Assembly (NCBI GenBank): GCA_019931105.1
Contig: JAIOUW010000001.1
Span: 868,001-932,000, forward strand
Length of the DNA: 64,000 nt
Origin: Flavobacteriaceae bacterium NBU2977
GTDB taxonomy: Bacteria; Bacteroidota; Bacteroidia; Flavobacteriales; Flavobacteriaceae
Reading direction: 5' to 3'
Positions 35,283 through 43,695 of this stretch are shown here, piece after piece; positions within the stretch are counted from its first letter, which is position 1, and each line of letters starts with the position of its first letter. Below the pieces are notes generated by a model. It ran no database searches. It had not been told where the DNA came from and worked only from the letters and a program-made list of their open reading frames with translations. The position numbers and the translations under genes were made by a program.

Positions 35283-36323
35283 TTATTTCAAGGCTTTTTC
35301 ACAATACTCCAAACATTTTTTAACCTCCTCGACCGCATTTGAACCTTCAGGTACTTTGTACTCAAGTTCAATAGTGCCCGGAAAGGTGTATTTTTTATCG
35401 CGCATTAGTTGCAAGGCCTCTGCAATCGGGGTATCACCAGTACCCCAAGACAAATTCCCCTTATTGTTTTGGGGCGTTTGTCGATCTTTTAAGTGCATGC
35501 TTTTGATACGATCGTGCTTTGCCCTGACTATATCCAAAGGCGTATCATTGCCTGCGGCCACATAATGGCCGAGATCAAGGTTCAACGCATTATAGTTAGA
35601 TTGCTCTAAGGCCGTATCCCATAAAGTAGGTGTTTGCTGTTCATGGCCATGGTACGCTATATAAACGCCATGTTTTTTGGCCAACTTGCCCAAACGTAAG
35701 GTATGGGCATCATCGCTAGGGTGCTCGACAGTAACATGATCGGCCCCCAATACCTTGGCCATCCGCATTCCCCATTCGATATCATGATCTGAATTTTCCA
35801 ATCCGAAGGTATTGCGGGGTTTAAAGGCGTAAATGTCTACCCCGGCATCATTGTACATTTTTCTAAATTCGGCGAACTTGTCCTTATGGTCACTTTTACG
35901 CCATTCTGAGACCCTTGAATCGTAATCTTTTTGTTGGGCACTTAGATCGTCCAATTCTTTTTGTTCGTCTTCTGTCAATTCTTCATCACGCTTTTTTCGT
36001 CGCAAGCCCCACATCTTATTCATGTCAATAGGGTTTTCAGGCCTACCGGCAAATACCTCGGCCGGATCTCCGATCAATTCGATGGCGCTGACTCCACAAT
36101 CAAGAATATATTGAAGCGTAGCCTCTGCACTTTGATCTTCCATACTTCTAAAGGAATAGGTAATTACTCCTATTTGTACGCCATTGATCTTTGAATTGGG
36201 TTTTCCGTAGTTCTTCAATATCGCTGGAGCCCCAAAAAGTGATGGCCCTACCAAAGAAGCCCCGGTCGCGACCAAAGATGTTTTTCCAATAAAAGACCTT
36301 CTACTAATAGTTTTTTTATCCAT
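35283..36323 (-). CDS. Exported sugar phosphate isomerase/epimerase-type TIM-barrel protein
   Basis: 346 residues. The N-terminus carries a twin-arginine signal (SRRSFIGKTSLVATGASLVG), so the folded protein is exported, probably with a metal bound. The body is an AP-endonuclease-2/xylose-isomerase-like barrel with YSFRSMEDQSAEATLQYI, ADHVTVEHPSDD, IAYHGHEQQTP, LNLDLGHYVAAGND and a final TIELEYKVPEG. His, Glu and Asp in these blocks are the usual metal ligands. It lies 29 bases after the start of the adjoining PVC-type cytochrome gene and on the same strand, so they form one operon. Exported members often act on free or keto sugars rather than phosphates. Confidence 0.85.
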   Translation of the reverse strand: MDKKTISRRSFIGKTSLVATGASLVGPSLFGAPAILKNYGKPNSKINGVQIGVITYSFRSMEDQSAEATLQYILDCGVSAIELIGDPAEVFAGRPENPIDMNKMWGLRRKKRDEELTEDEQKELDDLSAQQKDYDSRVSEWRKSDHKDKFAEFRKMYNDAGVDIYAFKPRNTFGLENSDHDIEWGMRMAKVLGADHVTVEHPSDDAHTLRLGKLAKKHGVYIAYHGHEQQTPTLWDTALEQSNYNALNLDLGHYVAAGNDTPLDIVRAKHDRIKSMHLKDRQTPQNNKGNLSWGTGDTPIAEALQLMRDKKYTFPGTIELEYKVPEGSNAVEEVKKCLEYCEKALK

Positions 36324-36352
36324 TTCTTTTAAGTTTTAGTGCAACTCATCAT

Positions 36353-39157
36353 TTATTGACTTATACCGGTCTGTCTACCGAATATTTTCATTTGTTTCAT
36401 CGACCAGGGGATCTTTAAATCTTCAATCGACTCGACATCTTCCATTAATGTAATTCGAAGGAACTTCGCATCTACCGGCTCAAAAACAAGCGCAACCTTT
36501 GCTTGGCGCCCCTTCTCCTCTACTAATTTTGACCAATTTACACCGTCATTCGAGGCCTCCAGTACATATGTTCTTGGATAAGTCTGAATCGGCGGGGGAG
36601 CATCTGGCCGCCATCCCCTGGAATTCGGTTGAGAGGTAAAATGCAGTTCTGACACTTTTGCCTGTCCGGGCAGTTCTATTTGAAACCACATACCTTTCTT
36701 CTGGTCTTCCCCTGTGGTCCATCCCTCAAAATTAAAGGCACCTGAAGGGGCCGACGTACCACCTATTCGTGTAGGTACGCTATGACTTGCCGTAATCTTC
36801 CATTGTCCATTGGGCACTAGTTCTTGCGGAACTGATTCCATCAGCTCACTATAGATGTAAGGCCCTTCACGTTCCATTGTTTTGGTCCGTACCTTACGTA
36901 CATCTTCGGCAGTAACCATTGACCCCTCATTGGATAAATTGGTTCGTATATAAGATACAATGGCCGCGATCCATTCATCAGATTGTTCTTTGTTGCCCAC
37001 CATAATACCGGCGGGATAGGTCTTTCCATCGAGTGGACCTTCAAGTCCGTGCATCACCGTTTTGATCACGTATTCGGGATGGGACTGCACCCGAACGGAG
37101 CCTGTCAAAGGAGGTGCCATCACCAAACCCTCGCCAACGGGTGTTCCCGCCCCATCGTTTCCATGACATTGTACACAGAGCTCATTAAAAATCACTTTTC
37201 CCTTATACAAGGTACTTTTTTGGGCATCGGTAAGTTCGTTGGCGGTTACTTCCCACCAATTTCTGACCTCTTTGGGTTCCAAAATCTGTGAGCCGATGGT
37301 CTGTATGCCCTTGGCCCGATTCGATCTAAGCAGTTCTTTCAAAGCAATATCCAAAGACGGAACCTCCAAAACATGTGCCGACAACATCGCCTGCAGGGCC
37401 ACATCAACATTTTCATCTTCTAGCAAATTCAAATAATCGTCGCCCAAAGACTTGTTACCCGACTTGTACAAGGTCTCACCGACACGCATCGCCTGAATAC
37501 GCATTCGGGGATTGGGATCCTCTAAAAGTTCCCGAACCATTTTCGGTTTAAGCGTACCGAGGCCTTCCAAACTCCACAATGCATGAAATCGGGCCAAGAG
37601 ATTATCGCTGCCGGTTACTATTGCTTCCAGTTGTGGTGCGACACTTTTGTCTTGGGACAAAACGATCAATTGTTGGGCCTGATCGCGCCACCAACCGTTC
37701 GGATGTTCCAAATGCCTGACAAGTTGGGCCGGCGTTTCATTGAGCATGTTCGGCCTCGTCTTGTCGCGCTCCTTGCTGTCATGGGTAATACGCCAAATAC
37801 GGCCTAGCCCTATGACCTTGTCCAATTGATATTGTTCGATTTTTGCACGGAGATAAGTGCCTTTTTGCGCCCATTGGCCTTCTTGTATGATGCCATGGTA
37901 CATATCGGTAATATATAAGGTACCATCGGGCGCAGTCGTCATATCGACCGGACGGAACAAAGGGTCGGTTGAACGTAGAAACTCGGATTTTTGGTCTTGA
38001 AATGCATTATGCAAGGTAGTTATGCCCTCATTAACTACGGGATTCACCTGACGTACGATACGGGCAACAGGTTCGCCATAGAACAATTGCCCATAAAGGC
38101 TTTTTGGCAAACGATCACCCCGGTAGATATCGTTTCCGGCAGCACCGGTGACCCTTTTTGGCCCGCCATTGTTTTCGCGCACCCGATCCATGCCTTCTTG
38201 CAAGTCACCGATCAAAACAGCGGCACCCCAGGGTTCTTCAAATCCTTCGGCATAATTATCCTCATAATTGAAATTTCCATAATGTACCGGTTGTTGAAAT
38301 TGGGACGGTAGCCCGCTTGCGCCGCCCAAAAACCATACCTTGCCATCATCGTCATGGGTCACGCCCCATTGCGCCCTGTTATAACCTGTGTTTTCCCGAA
38401 TAACGCCCGTAGGGGTTTCCCGAACCCGAAAAGCATTGTATGTACTATAAAGCCAATTATCCATATTGTAGTACATAAAGGCCTGCTGGTGTTCCACATT
38501 GCCCGATCGCCCATAATTATTGGTAAAAAGTTCTTTCTTATCGGCCTTGCCATCTCCATTGGTATCGGTGAACTTATATACATTGTCCTCATCGGAATTC
38601 ATGGTCAGAACGGCATCTTTACCATAAGGCAATACAAAACGGGGGAAAATAAGACTATCGACAAAGACCGTTCCCGTTTCATAAATACCATCATTATCGA
38701 TGTCTTCCCATCTCGAAATTCTACTGGCAGGCTCTAAAGTTCCGTCAGAATCTGCCGTGAGCATATACGTACGCAATTCAAGTACGAACATGCGTCCATT
38801 GCCGTCGAATGAAATGGCTCCCGGTTGTTCAATCTGAGGTTCGGTGAGCACCGGTTCAATATGAAAGCCTTCGGGCAACAAAAACTTCTTGGCTTCTTCC
38901 TCTGGGTGTAACGGAAGTACGGGTGCCTTAGGTTCCAAATCGGCTCCCTTCCAATCCTCATGTTCGGGATCTACACCTTCCGGCAATCCAATTTTTGGCA
39001 ACGAATCGGACATTGACTCAATGACAAGATCGACCGGGTCCAACTTTTTTTCTTTCGAGGTACAACCGTAAAGACTTGAAATTAAAACGGCGACTACAAG
39101 ATATTCAAATCGAAAAGACCTATTTTTTTGCTTAAGAAAACTCAGATAACAAGACAT
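36353..39157 (-). CDS. PVC-type haem-binding lipoprotein (dehydrogenase propeller, HEAT, cytochrome c, discoidin)
   Basis: 934 residues from the ATG at 39157. A longer frame with an ATG at 39244 overlaps the divergent sulfatase and lacks a signal, while 39157 gives a lipoprotein signal ending YGC. The domains in order are: a beta-propeller resembling the sugar-dehydrogenase type (LPEGFHIEPVLTEPQIEQPG onwards), HEAT-like repeats (HALWSLEGLGTLKPKMVREL), a cytochrome c domain with CVQCH, and an F5/8-type C-terminal domain (TYPRTYVLEASNDGVNWSKL). This architecture, first noticed in Planctomycetes, suggests oxidation of a carbohydrate outside the cytoplasm with electrons passed to haem. Substrate and acceptor are unknown. 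Confidence 0.88.
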   Translation of the reverse strand: MSCYLSFLKQKNRSFRFEYLVVAVLISSLYGCTSKEKKLDPVDLVIESMSDSLPKIGLPEGVDPEHEDWKGADLEPKAPVLPLHPEEEAKKFLLPEGFHIEPVLTEPQIEQPGAISFDGNGRMFVLELRTYMLTADSDGTLEPASRISRWEDIDNDGIYETGTVFVDSLIFPRFVLPYGKDAVLTMNSDEDNVYKFTDTNGDGKADKKELFTNNYGRSGNVEHQQAFMYYNMDNWLYSTYNAFRVRETPTGVIRENTGYNRAQWGVTHDDDGKVWFLGGASGLPSQFQQPVHYGNFNYEDNYAEGFEEPWGAAVLIGDLQEGMDRVRENNGGPKRVTGAAGNDIYRGDRLPKSLYGQLFYGEPVARIVRQVNPVVNEGITTLHNAFQDQKSEFLRSTDPLFRPVDMTTAPDGTLYITDMYHGIIQEGQWAQKGTYLRAKIEQYQLDKVIGLGRIWRITHDSKERDKTRPNMLNETPAQLVRHLEHPNGWWRDQAQQLIVLSQDKSVAPQLEAIVTGSDNLLARFHALWSLEGLGTLKPKMVRELLEDPNPRMRIQAMRVGETLYKSGNKSLGDDYLNLLEDENVDVALQAMLSAHVLEVPSLDIALKELLRSNRAKGIQTIGSQILEPKEVRNWWEVTANELTDAQKSTLYKGKVIFNELCVQCHGNDGAGTPVGEGLVMAPPLTGSVRVQSHPEYVIKTVMHGLEGPLDGKTYPAGIMVGNKEQSDEWIAAIVSYIRTNLSNEGSMVTAEDVRKVRTKTMEREGPYIYSELMESVPQELVPNGQWKITASHSVPTRIGGTSAPSGAFNFEGWTTGEDQKKGMWFQIELPGQAKVSELHFTSQPNSRGWRPDAPPPIQTYPRTYVLEASNDGVNWSKLVEEKGRQAKVALVFEPVDAKFLRITLMEDVESIEDLKIPWSMKQMKIFGRQTGISQ

Positions 39158-39223
39158 CTCTAAATTATTGGAAGGTAAAGGATGAAAATTAAGTATATTG
39201 AAGCCAACAAACAAGCTTTTTTT

Positions 39224-40699
39224 ATGTGCTACCAAAACACACATGTCATTTTTAGAACATTCAAAAAATTAAGGAATATCTTTTTTATCATTAATATCGG
39301 TCTTGTTCTTTCGTGCAAGGATAAAACCGAGAACGTCCCCGAAAAAAAACCAGTACCTCCGAATGTTGTCCTAATCTTTACCGATGACCAAGGCTATCAA
39401 GACGTCGGGGTTTTCGGCTCCCCGAATATTCTGACCCCCAATCTGGATAAAATGGCGGCGGACGGCGTGAAACTGACAAACTACTATTCGGCCCAAGCGG
39501 TATGTTCGGCGTCAAGAGCGGGGATTTTAACGGGTTGTTATCCGAATCGAATAGGTATCCACAATGCCTTGGGACCGGGCAATACCCACGGAATCAACGA
39601 TACCGAAACCACCTTGGCCGAAATGTTAAAAGCAAAAGGCTACAAGACCGCGATTTTCGGAAAGTGGCATTTGGGCCATCATGAAAAATTCCTCCCGACC
39701 CGGCACGGTTTTGATGAATGGTTCGGCATTCCCTATTCGAACGATATGTGGCCTTTTCACCCCCAACAAGGGCCTATTTTCAATTTTCCAGACCTGCCTC
39801 TATATGAAAATGAAACTGTTATCGATACCCTTACGGAACAATCGCAACTCACTACACAAATAACCGAACGCAGTGTTGATTTCATCAATAGGAACAAAGA
39901 CAACCCTTTTTTCTTATATGTACCGCACCCACAACCCCATGTACCCCTTTTCGTGTCGGATAAATTCAGAGGGAAATCAGAAAGGGGATTATATGGTGAC
40001 GTCATAATGGAAATCGATTGGTCGGTCGAACAAATTATAAAAGCCCTCAAAAAGAACGGTCTTGAAGAAAATACGATCGTCATCTTCACTTCCGATAACG
40101 GCCCATGGCTCTCTTATGGCAACCATGCGGGAAGCGCCCTACCTTTGAGGGAAGGCAAGGGAACGGCCTGGGAAGGTGGTCAACGCGAACCCTTCATTAT
40201 TAAATATCCTGCAAAATTGAAAGCCGGGCAGGTCATAAACACCCCTATCATGGCCATCGATATTTTACCTACCATAGCCGAAGTAACGAACGCGGAACTG
40301 CCCATGAAAATCATAGATGGTAAAAGTGTTTGGCGCGTTCTTACCGGGGAAAGCATTGAAAGTCCGCAAGAAGCCTATTTCTTTTATTATCGTGTCAATG
40401 AACTTTTCGGGGTGCGTTATGGCAAATGGAAACTTTATTTTCCGCATCGTTATCGTACCATGGACGGCCAAGAACCGGGCAAAGACGGGCAACCCGGCGA
40501 ATACCGAATGGTCGACCTTGAAGAAATCGAACTTTACGACCTATCGAACGACATTGGTGAGACAAATAATGTAGCCGATGCCAACCCAGAAGTAGTGGCC
40601 AAAATCAAGGTGTTGGCCAACGACATACGCTCACGTTTGGGCGATTCACTATTGGAATTGGAAGGGTCCGAAACCCGTGAACCGGGGAGATTGGAATGA
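39224..40699 (+). CDS. Exported sulfatase (S1 type), lipoprotein
   Basis: 491 residues from the ATG at 39224; an ATG at 39182 would lengthen the N-terminus without need. The signal ends IGLVLSCKDK, a lipobox. Metal ligands are in FTDDQGYQDVG. The formylglycine site reads CSASR in AVCSASRAGILTG; most S1 enzymes have CxPxR, and this CxAxR form is less common but accepted by known maturases. Then come GKWHLGHHEK, HPQPHVPLF and SDNGPW. It is divergent from the cytochrome gene. The stop codon overlaps the trmN6 start by 4 bases (ATGA), so the two are translationally coupled despite unrelated functions. Confidence 0.9.
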   Translation: MCYQNTHVIFRTFKKLRNIFFIINIGLVLSCKDKTENVPEKKPVPPNVVLIFTDDQGYQDVGVFGSPNILTPNLDKMAADGVKLTNYYSAQAVCSASRAGILTGCYPNRIGIHNALGPGNTHGINDTETTLAEMLKAKGYKTAIFGKWHLGHHEKFLPTRHGFDEWFGIPYSNDMWPFHPQQGPIFNFPDLPLYENETVIDTLTEQSQLTTQITERSVDFINRNKDNPFFLYVPHPQPHVPLFVSDKFRGKSERGLYGDVIMEIDWSVEQIIKALKKNGLEENTIVIFTSDNGPWLSYGNHAGSALPLREGKGTAWEGGQREPFIIKYPAKLKAGQVINTPIMAIDILPTIAEVTNAELPMKIIDGKSVWRVLTGESIESPQEAYFFYYRVNELFGVRYGKWKLYFPHRYRTMDGQEPGKDGQPGEYRMVDLEEIELYDLSNDIGETNNVADANPEVVAKIKVLANDIRSRLGDSLLELEGSETREPGRLE

Positions 40700-41409
40700 G
40701 CCGACCCTTCAGATTCAAACAATTTATCGTTCGACAAGACCGATGTGCCATGAAGGTGGGAACCGACGGCGTTCTTCTCGGGGCTTGGGCGTCACTTGAA
40801 GAAGAGCCGAATTCAGTACTCGATATCGGTGCGGGAACGGGTATAATTTCGATGATGATGGCCCAAAGATGTCGCGCCGAGACCATCGACGCCCTTGAAA
40901 TCGATGGCAACGCATACGAACAGTGTGTCGAAAATTTTGAGGCCTCGCCATGGGCCGACCGCCTATTCTGCTATCATGCGGGCCTCTTAGAATTTGCATT
41001 GGAGATAGAAGACAAATACGATTTGATCGTTTCTAACCCTCCTTTTTATTCGGAGGGTTTTGCAAGCGGAAATACCTCCCGGGATACCGCGAGACAAAGT
41101 CGATCACTTCCTTTTAATGAACTTCTTGACTCTGCCTCAAAATTACTTTCAAGCGAAGGTGTTTTATCAATTATCGTTCCTTTTAAGGAAGAAGAACATT
41201 TGATAACCCTGGCATCTAAGAACAACCTGTTCTTGAATAGAATTATGAGAGTAAAAGGCAACCCTTCCTCAGAAATAAAACGATCCCTTCTTGAGTTTGG
41301 ATTCGATAAAAAAGAGACCAAAATCGATACATTGATAATCGAGTACGAAAGACATCGCTACACTACCGAATACATAACCCTGACACAAGATTTCTACTTA
41401 AAAATGTAA
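40696..41409 (+). CDS. trmN6: tRNA1(Val) A37 N6-methyltransferase
   Basis: 237 residues, the usual size. The SAM-binding motif is VLDIGAGTGIISMMMAQR (about residues 36-53), and the catalytic NPPF box is in LIVSNPPFYSEG (about 108-119), typical of N6-adenine methyltransferases. The N-terminal FRFKQFIVRQDRCAMKVGTDGVLLG is characteristic of the YfiC/TrmN6 family. It modifies A37 next to the anticodon. It overlaps the upstream sulfatase by 4 bases. A hairpin follows its stop (41444-41469). Confidence 0.9.
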   Translation: MSRPFRFKQFIVRQDRCAMKVGTDGVLLGAWASLEEEPNSVLDIGAGTGIISMMMAQRCRAETIDALEIDGNAYEQCVENFEASPWADRLFCYHAGLLEFALEIEDKYDLIVSNPPFYSEGFASGNTSRDTARQSRSLPFNELLDSASKLLSSEGVLSIIVPFKEEEHLITLASKNNLFLNRIMRVKGNPSSEIKRSLLEFGFDKKETKIDTLIIEYERHRYTTEYITLTQDFYLKM

Positions 41410-41763
41410 TCTGCCGTATTGGGTAATCGTCAATTTTTTGAGTCGGACGGATACTTTTTCCAACGTCCGTTTTGTGTCATTATGTAATACCCGAACAACC
41501 GCAAACGATAGGTCTATACATTCGGCAAGAACCAATTCATTATGTTTTTTCTTTAGAAAGAAAATCTGCATATTCCATTTTTTCGATTATATACACAACA
41601 TTTTATTCTTTCCATGTTATATTTCATTAGTACATTTGACTAAAATTTCATTTGCCTGAAATGGGCAATGATGAATACTGATACCAAAAAGTAAATACAT
41701 TGCAAATTGCGCTTGTCGACCAATAGACTGGCCTGAGCATGTAGCGTAAAAAAATACAAATAG
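41410..41763. other. Intergenic region between trmN6 and the acyl-CoA dehydrogenase
   Basis: 354 bases, no supported gene. A hairpin CGGACG (41444-41449) / CGTCCG (41464-41469) followed by TTTT may terminate trmN6. A TACATTTG box at 41631-41638 fits TAnnTTTG and could belong to the promoter of the next gene, though no TTG lies at the right distance and the leader would be about 120 bases. Confidence 0.5.
41444..41473 (+). terminator. Possible terminator of trmN6
   Basis: 6-bp GC-rich stem CGGACG/CGTCCG with a 14-base loop, followed by T-TTTT, 35 bases after the stop codon. Short stem, so moderate support only. Confidence 0.4.
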
Positions 41764-42942
41764 ATGAAACCCGATCTTTTCGAAGCTCCCGATTATTATA
41801 ATCTAGATGACCTATTATCGGAAGAACATTTACTGGTTCGTGATGCGGCCCGACAATGGGTAAAGCGAGACATTTCGCCCATAATTGAAGACTATGCTCA
41901 AAAAGCCGAGTTTCCAAAACAGATTATCAAGGGATTGGCGGAAATCGGGGCCTTTGGCCCGTATATTCCCGAGGAATATGGAGGGGCCGGATTGGATCAG
42001 ATCAGTTACGGACTCATCATGCAGGAAATCGAACGCGGCGATAGCGGTGTTCGCTCGACCGCATCGGTACAATCTTCTTTGGTGATGTACCCCATCTTTA
42101 CATACGGTACCGAAGAGCAACGAAAAAAATACCTTCCAAAATTAGCGGCCGGGGAACTTATGGGATGTTTCGGACTCACCGAACCGAACCATGGGTCAAA
42201 TCCCGGGGGAATGGAATCAAAATTCAAGGATATGGGCGACCATTATCTCTTGAACGGGGCCAAACTTTGGATATCAAATTCGCCTTTCGCCGATATCGCC
42301 GTTGTTTGGGCAAAAAATGAAGCAGGAAGGATACACGGACTTATCATCGAGCGAGGTATGGAAGGTCTTTCTACCCCCGAGACCCATAACAAGTGGTCTT
42401 TGCGGGCTTCGGCTACGGGAGAATTGATATTCGATAATGTAAAGGTGCCCAAAGAGAACCTTTTACCCGGTAAAAGCGGACTGGGCGCACCGCTCGGTTG
42501 TCTTGACTCGGCGCGGTATGGAATCGCTTGGGGGGCCATAGGTGCAGCCATGGATTGCTACGACACCGCACTGCGCTATGCGAAAGAGCGTATACAATTC
42601 GGCAAACCGATCGCCTCGTTTCAGCTGCAACAAAAAAAATTGGCCGAGATGATCACTGAGATCACCAAGGCACAATTGTTGGCTTTTCGATTGGGCCAAT
42701 TAAAAAATGAAGGTAGGGCCACAACCGCCCAAATCTCAATGGCAAAACGCAACAATGTCGATATGGCCCTGAAGATTGCCAGAGAGGCAAGGCAAATGTT
42801 GGGTGGAATGGGAATTACGGGAGATTACAGTATCATGCGGCATATGATGAACCTCGAAAGTGTGATTACCTATGAAGGAACACACGATATACATCTATTG
42901 ATTACGGGGGCCGACATTACCGGTATAACGGCTTTTCAATAA
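41764..42942 (+). CDS. gcdH: Acyl-CoA dehydrogenase, glutaryl-CoA dehydrogenase-like
   Basis: 392 residues. Flavin-binding and substrate blocks are CFGLTEPNHGSNPGGM and KLWISNSPFADIAVVW. The catalytic Glu is in VITYEGTHDIH (about residue 371). The segment SGVRSTASVQSSLVM has the Arg and Ser that in glutaryl-CoA dehydrogenases hold the distal carboxylate. The predicted reaction is oxidation and decarboxylation of glutaryl-CoA to crotonyl-CoA in lysine/tryptophan breakdown, in the cytoplasm with FAD. Other glutarate-pathway genes are not adjacent. General acyl-CoA dehydrogenase activity remains possible. Confidence 0.88.
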   Translation: MKPDLFEAPDYYNLDDLLSEEHLLVRDAARQWVKRDISPIIEDYAQKAEFPKQIIKGLAEIGAFGPYIPEEYGGAGLDQISYGLIMQEIERGDSGVRSTASVQSSLVMYPIFTYGTEEQRKKYLPKLAAGELMGCFGLTEPNHGSNPGGMESKFKDMGDHYLLNGAKLWISNSPFADIAVVWAKNEAGRIHGLIIERGMEGLSTPETHNKWSLRASATGELIFDNVKVPKENLLPGKSGLGAPLGCLDSARYGIAWGAIGAAMDCYDTALRYAKERIQFGKPIASFQLQQKKLAEMITEITKAQLLAFRLGQLKNEGRATTAQISMAKRNNVDMALKIAREARQMLGGMGITGDYSIMRHMMNLESVITYEGTHDIHLLITGADITGITAFQ

Positions 42943-42946
42943 GATC

Positions 42947-43327
42947 TTAACTTCGAACATAAACCAATAATACTTCGTCGTCGGCAATGCCGGGTTCGTC
43001 TACAAATGTCAATTTCAACGACGTTCCTTCGATCGTATAGGTATATTGGTCACCGTTCTTCAAAGTAATGAGATTACCATCAACGATGTAGTTTCCGGCG
43101 GCATCGTTTAGAAACTCGAATTCCCCCGTGTTTTCCACCATAAGACTACTTCCTTCGAAAGTTATTTTATGTCCGCTGAAATCGGGGGTTTCTCCAAACC
43201 CGCAGTAACAGAGCACATCGGTGAGCACCCATTTTCCTTCCAGCTCCACATTGATGACATCATCGAGGTCATCGGAACAAGAGACCAAAAACAGGGTCGC
43301 CAATAGTATGGTGGTTATTCGTTTCAT
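42947..43327 (-). CDS. Lipocalin-like small lipoprotein
   Basis: 126 residues. The lipoprotein signal is ITTILLATLFLVSC. Then comes a beta-rich domain LEGKWVLTDVLCYCGFG...HKITFEGSSLMVENTG, typical of the lipocalin-like META-type domains common in Flavobacteriia. The paired Cys in CYCG may form a disulfide. The ligand is unknown. It is convergent with the acyl-CoA dehydrogenase (4-base gap). The promoter side has a 13-bp direct repeat (43368-43380 and 43414-43426). Confidence 0.75.
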   Translation of the reverse strand: MKRITTILLATLFLVSCSDDLDDVINVELEGKWVLTDVLCYCGFGETPDFSGHKITFEGSSLMVENTGEFEFLNDAAGNYIVDGNLITLKNGDQYTYTIEGTSLKLTFVDEPGIADDEVLLVYVRS

Positions 43328-43695
43328 ATATCACCCGAGATATATCAAGGATCGGTTTCTATTTGTAGAACGCTTAAAACCTATCATTAAGTATGTGGAA
43401 TATATTCTTTTTTGAACGCTTAAAACAGTTTTGCCTTGTCTGACCACAAAAATCAAGACGTTCACATCATTTAATTGTCCTAGTCGATATCGCGCCGTAA
43501 GTTTACCATGTAATTGTTTCGAAAGTAAATTTTTTCATTTTCATATAGTGTTCTCGTAAAAGAGTCTGGTCTTGGTTGATCGGGCTCTTTTTAGTTTTAG
43601 CAAGCTTGATTTACCTTGCCCCCTCTTCACTTGGACTAAGCTTCTTCAGGAATCTTTCTAAAATCAATTTTTGATCGAAACAGAAGGATTATTTT
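43328..43695. other. Intergenic region with direct repeat and hairpin
   Basis: 368 bases without a gene. GAACGCTTAAAAC occurs twice (43368-43380, 43414-43426; spacing 46 bases) upstream of the lipocalin-like gene. ATATATC/GATATAT (43326-43345) forms a small inverted repeat at its start codon. A 14-bp G-U-tolerant hairpin lies at 43558-43591. The remainder shows nothing I recognise. Confidence 0.5.
43558..43596 (+). terminator. Terminator-like hairpin
   Basis: AAAAGAGTCTGGTC pairs with GATCGGGCTCTTTT (three G-U pairs) around the loop TTGGTT, followed by TAGTTTT on the plus strand. No plus-strand gene lies directly upstream (the acyl-CoA dehydrogenase ends 600 bases away), so it may end an unrecognised transcript or be a relic. 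Confidence 0.35.
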
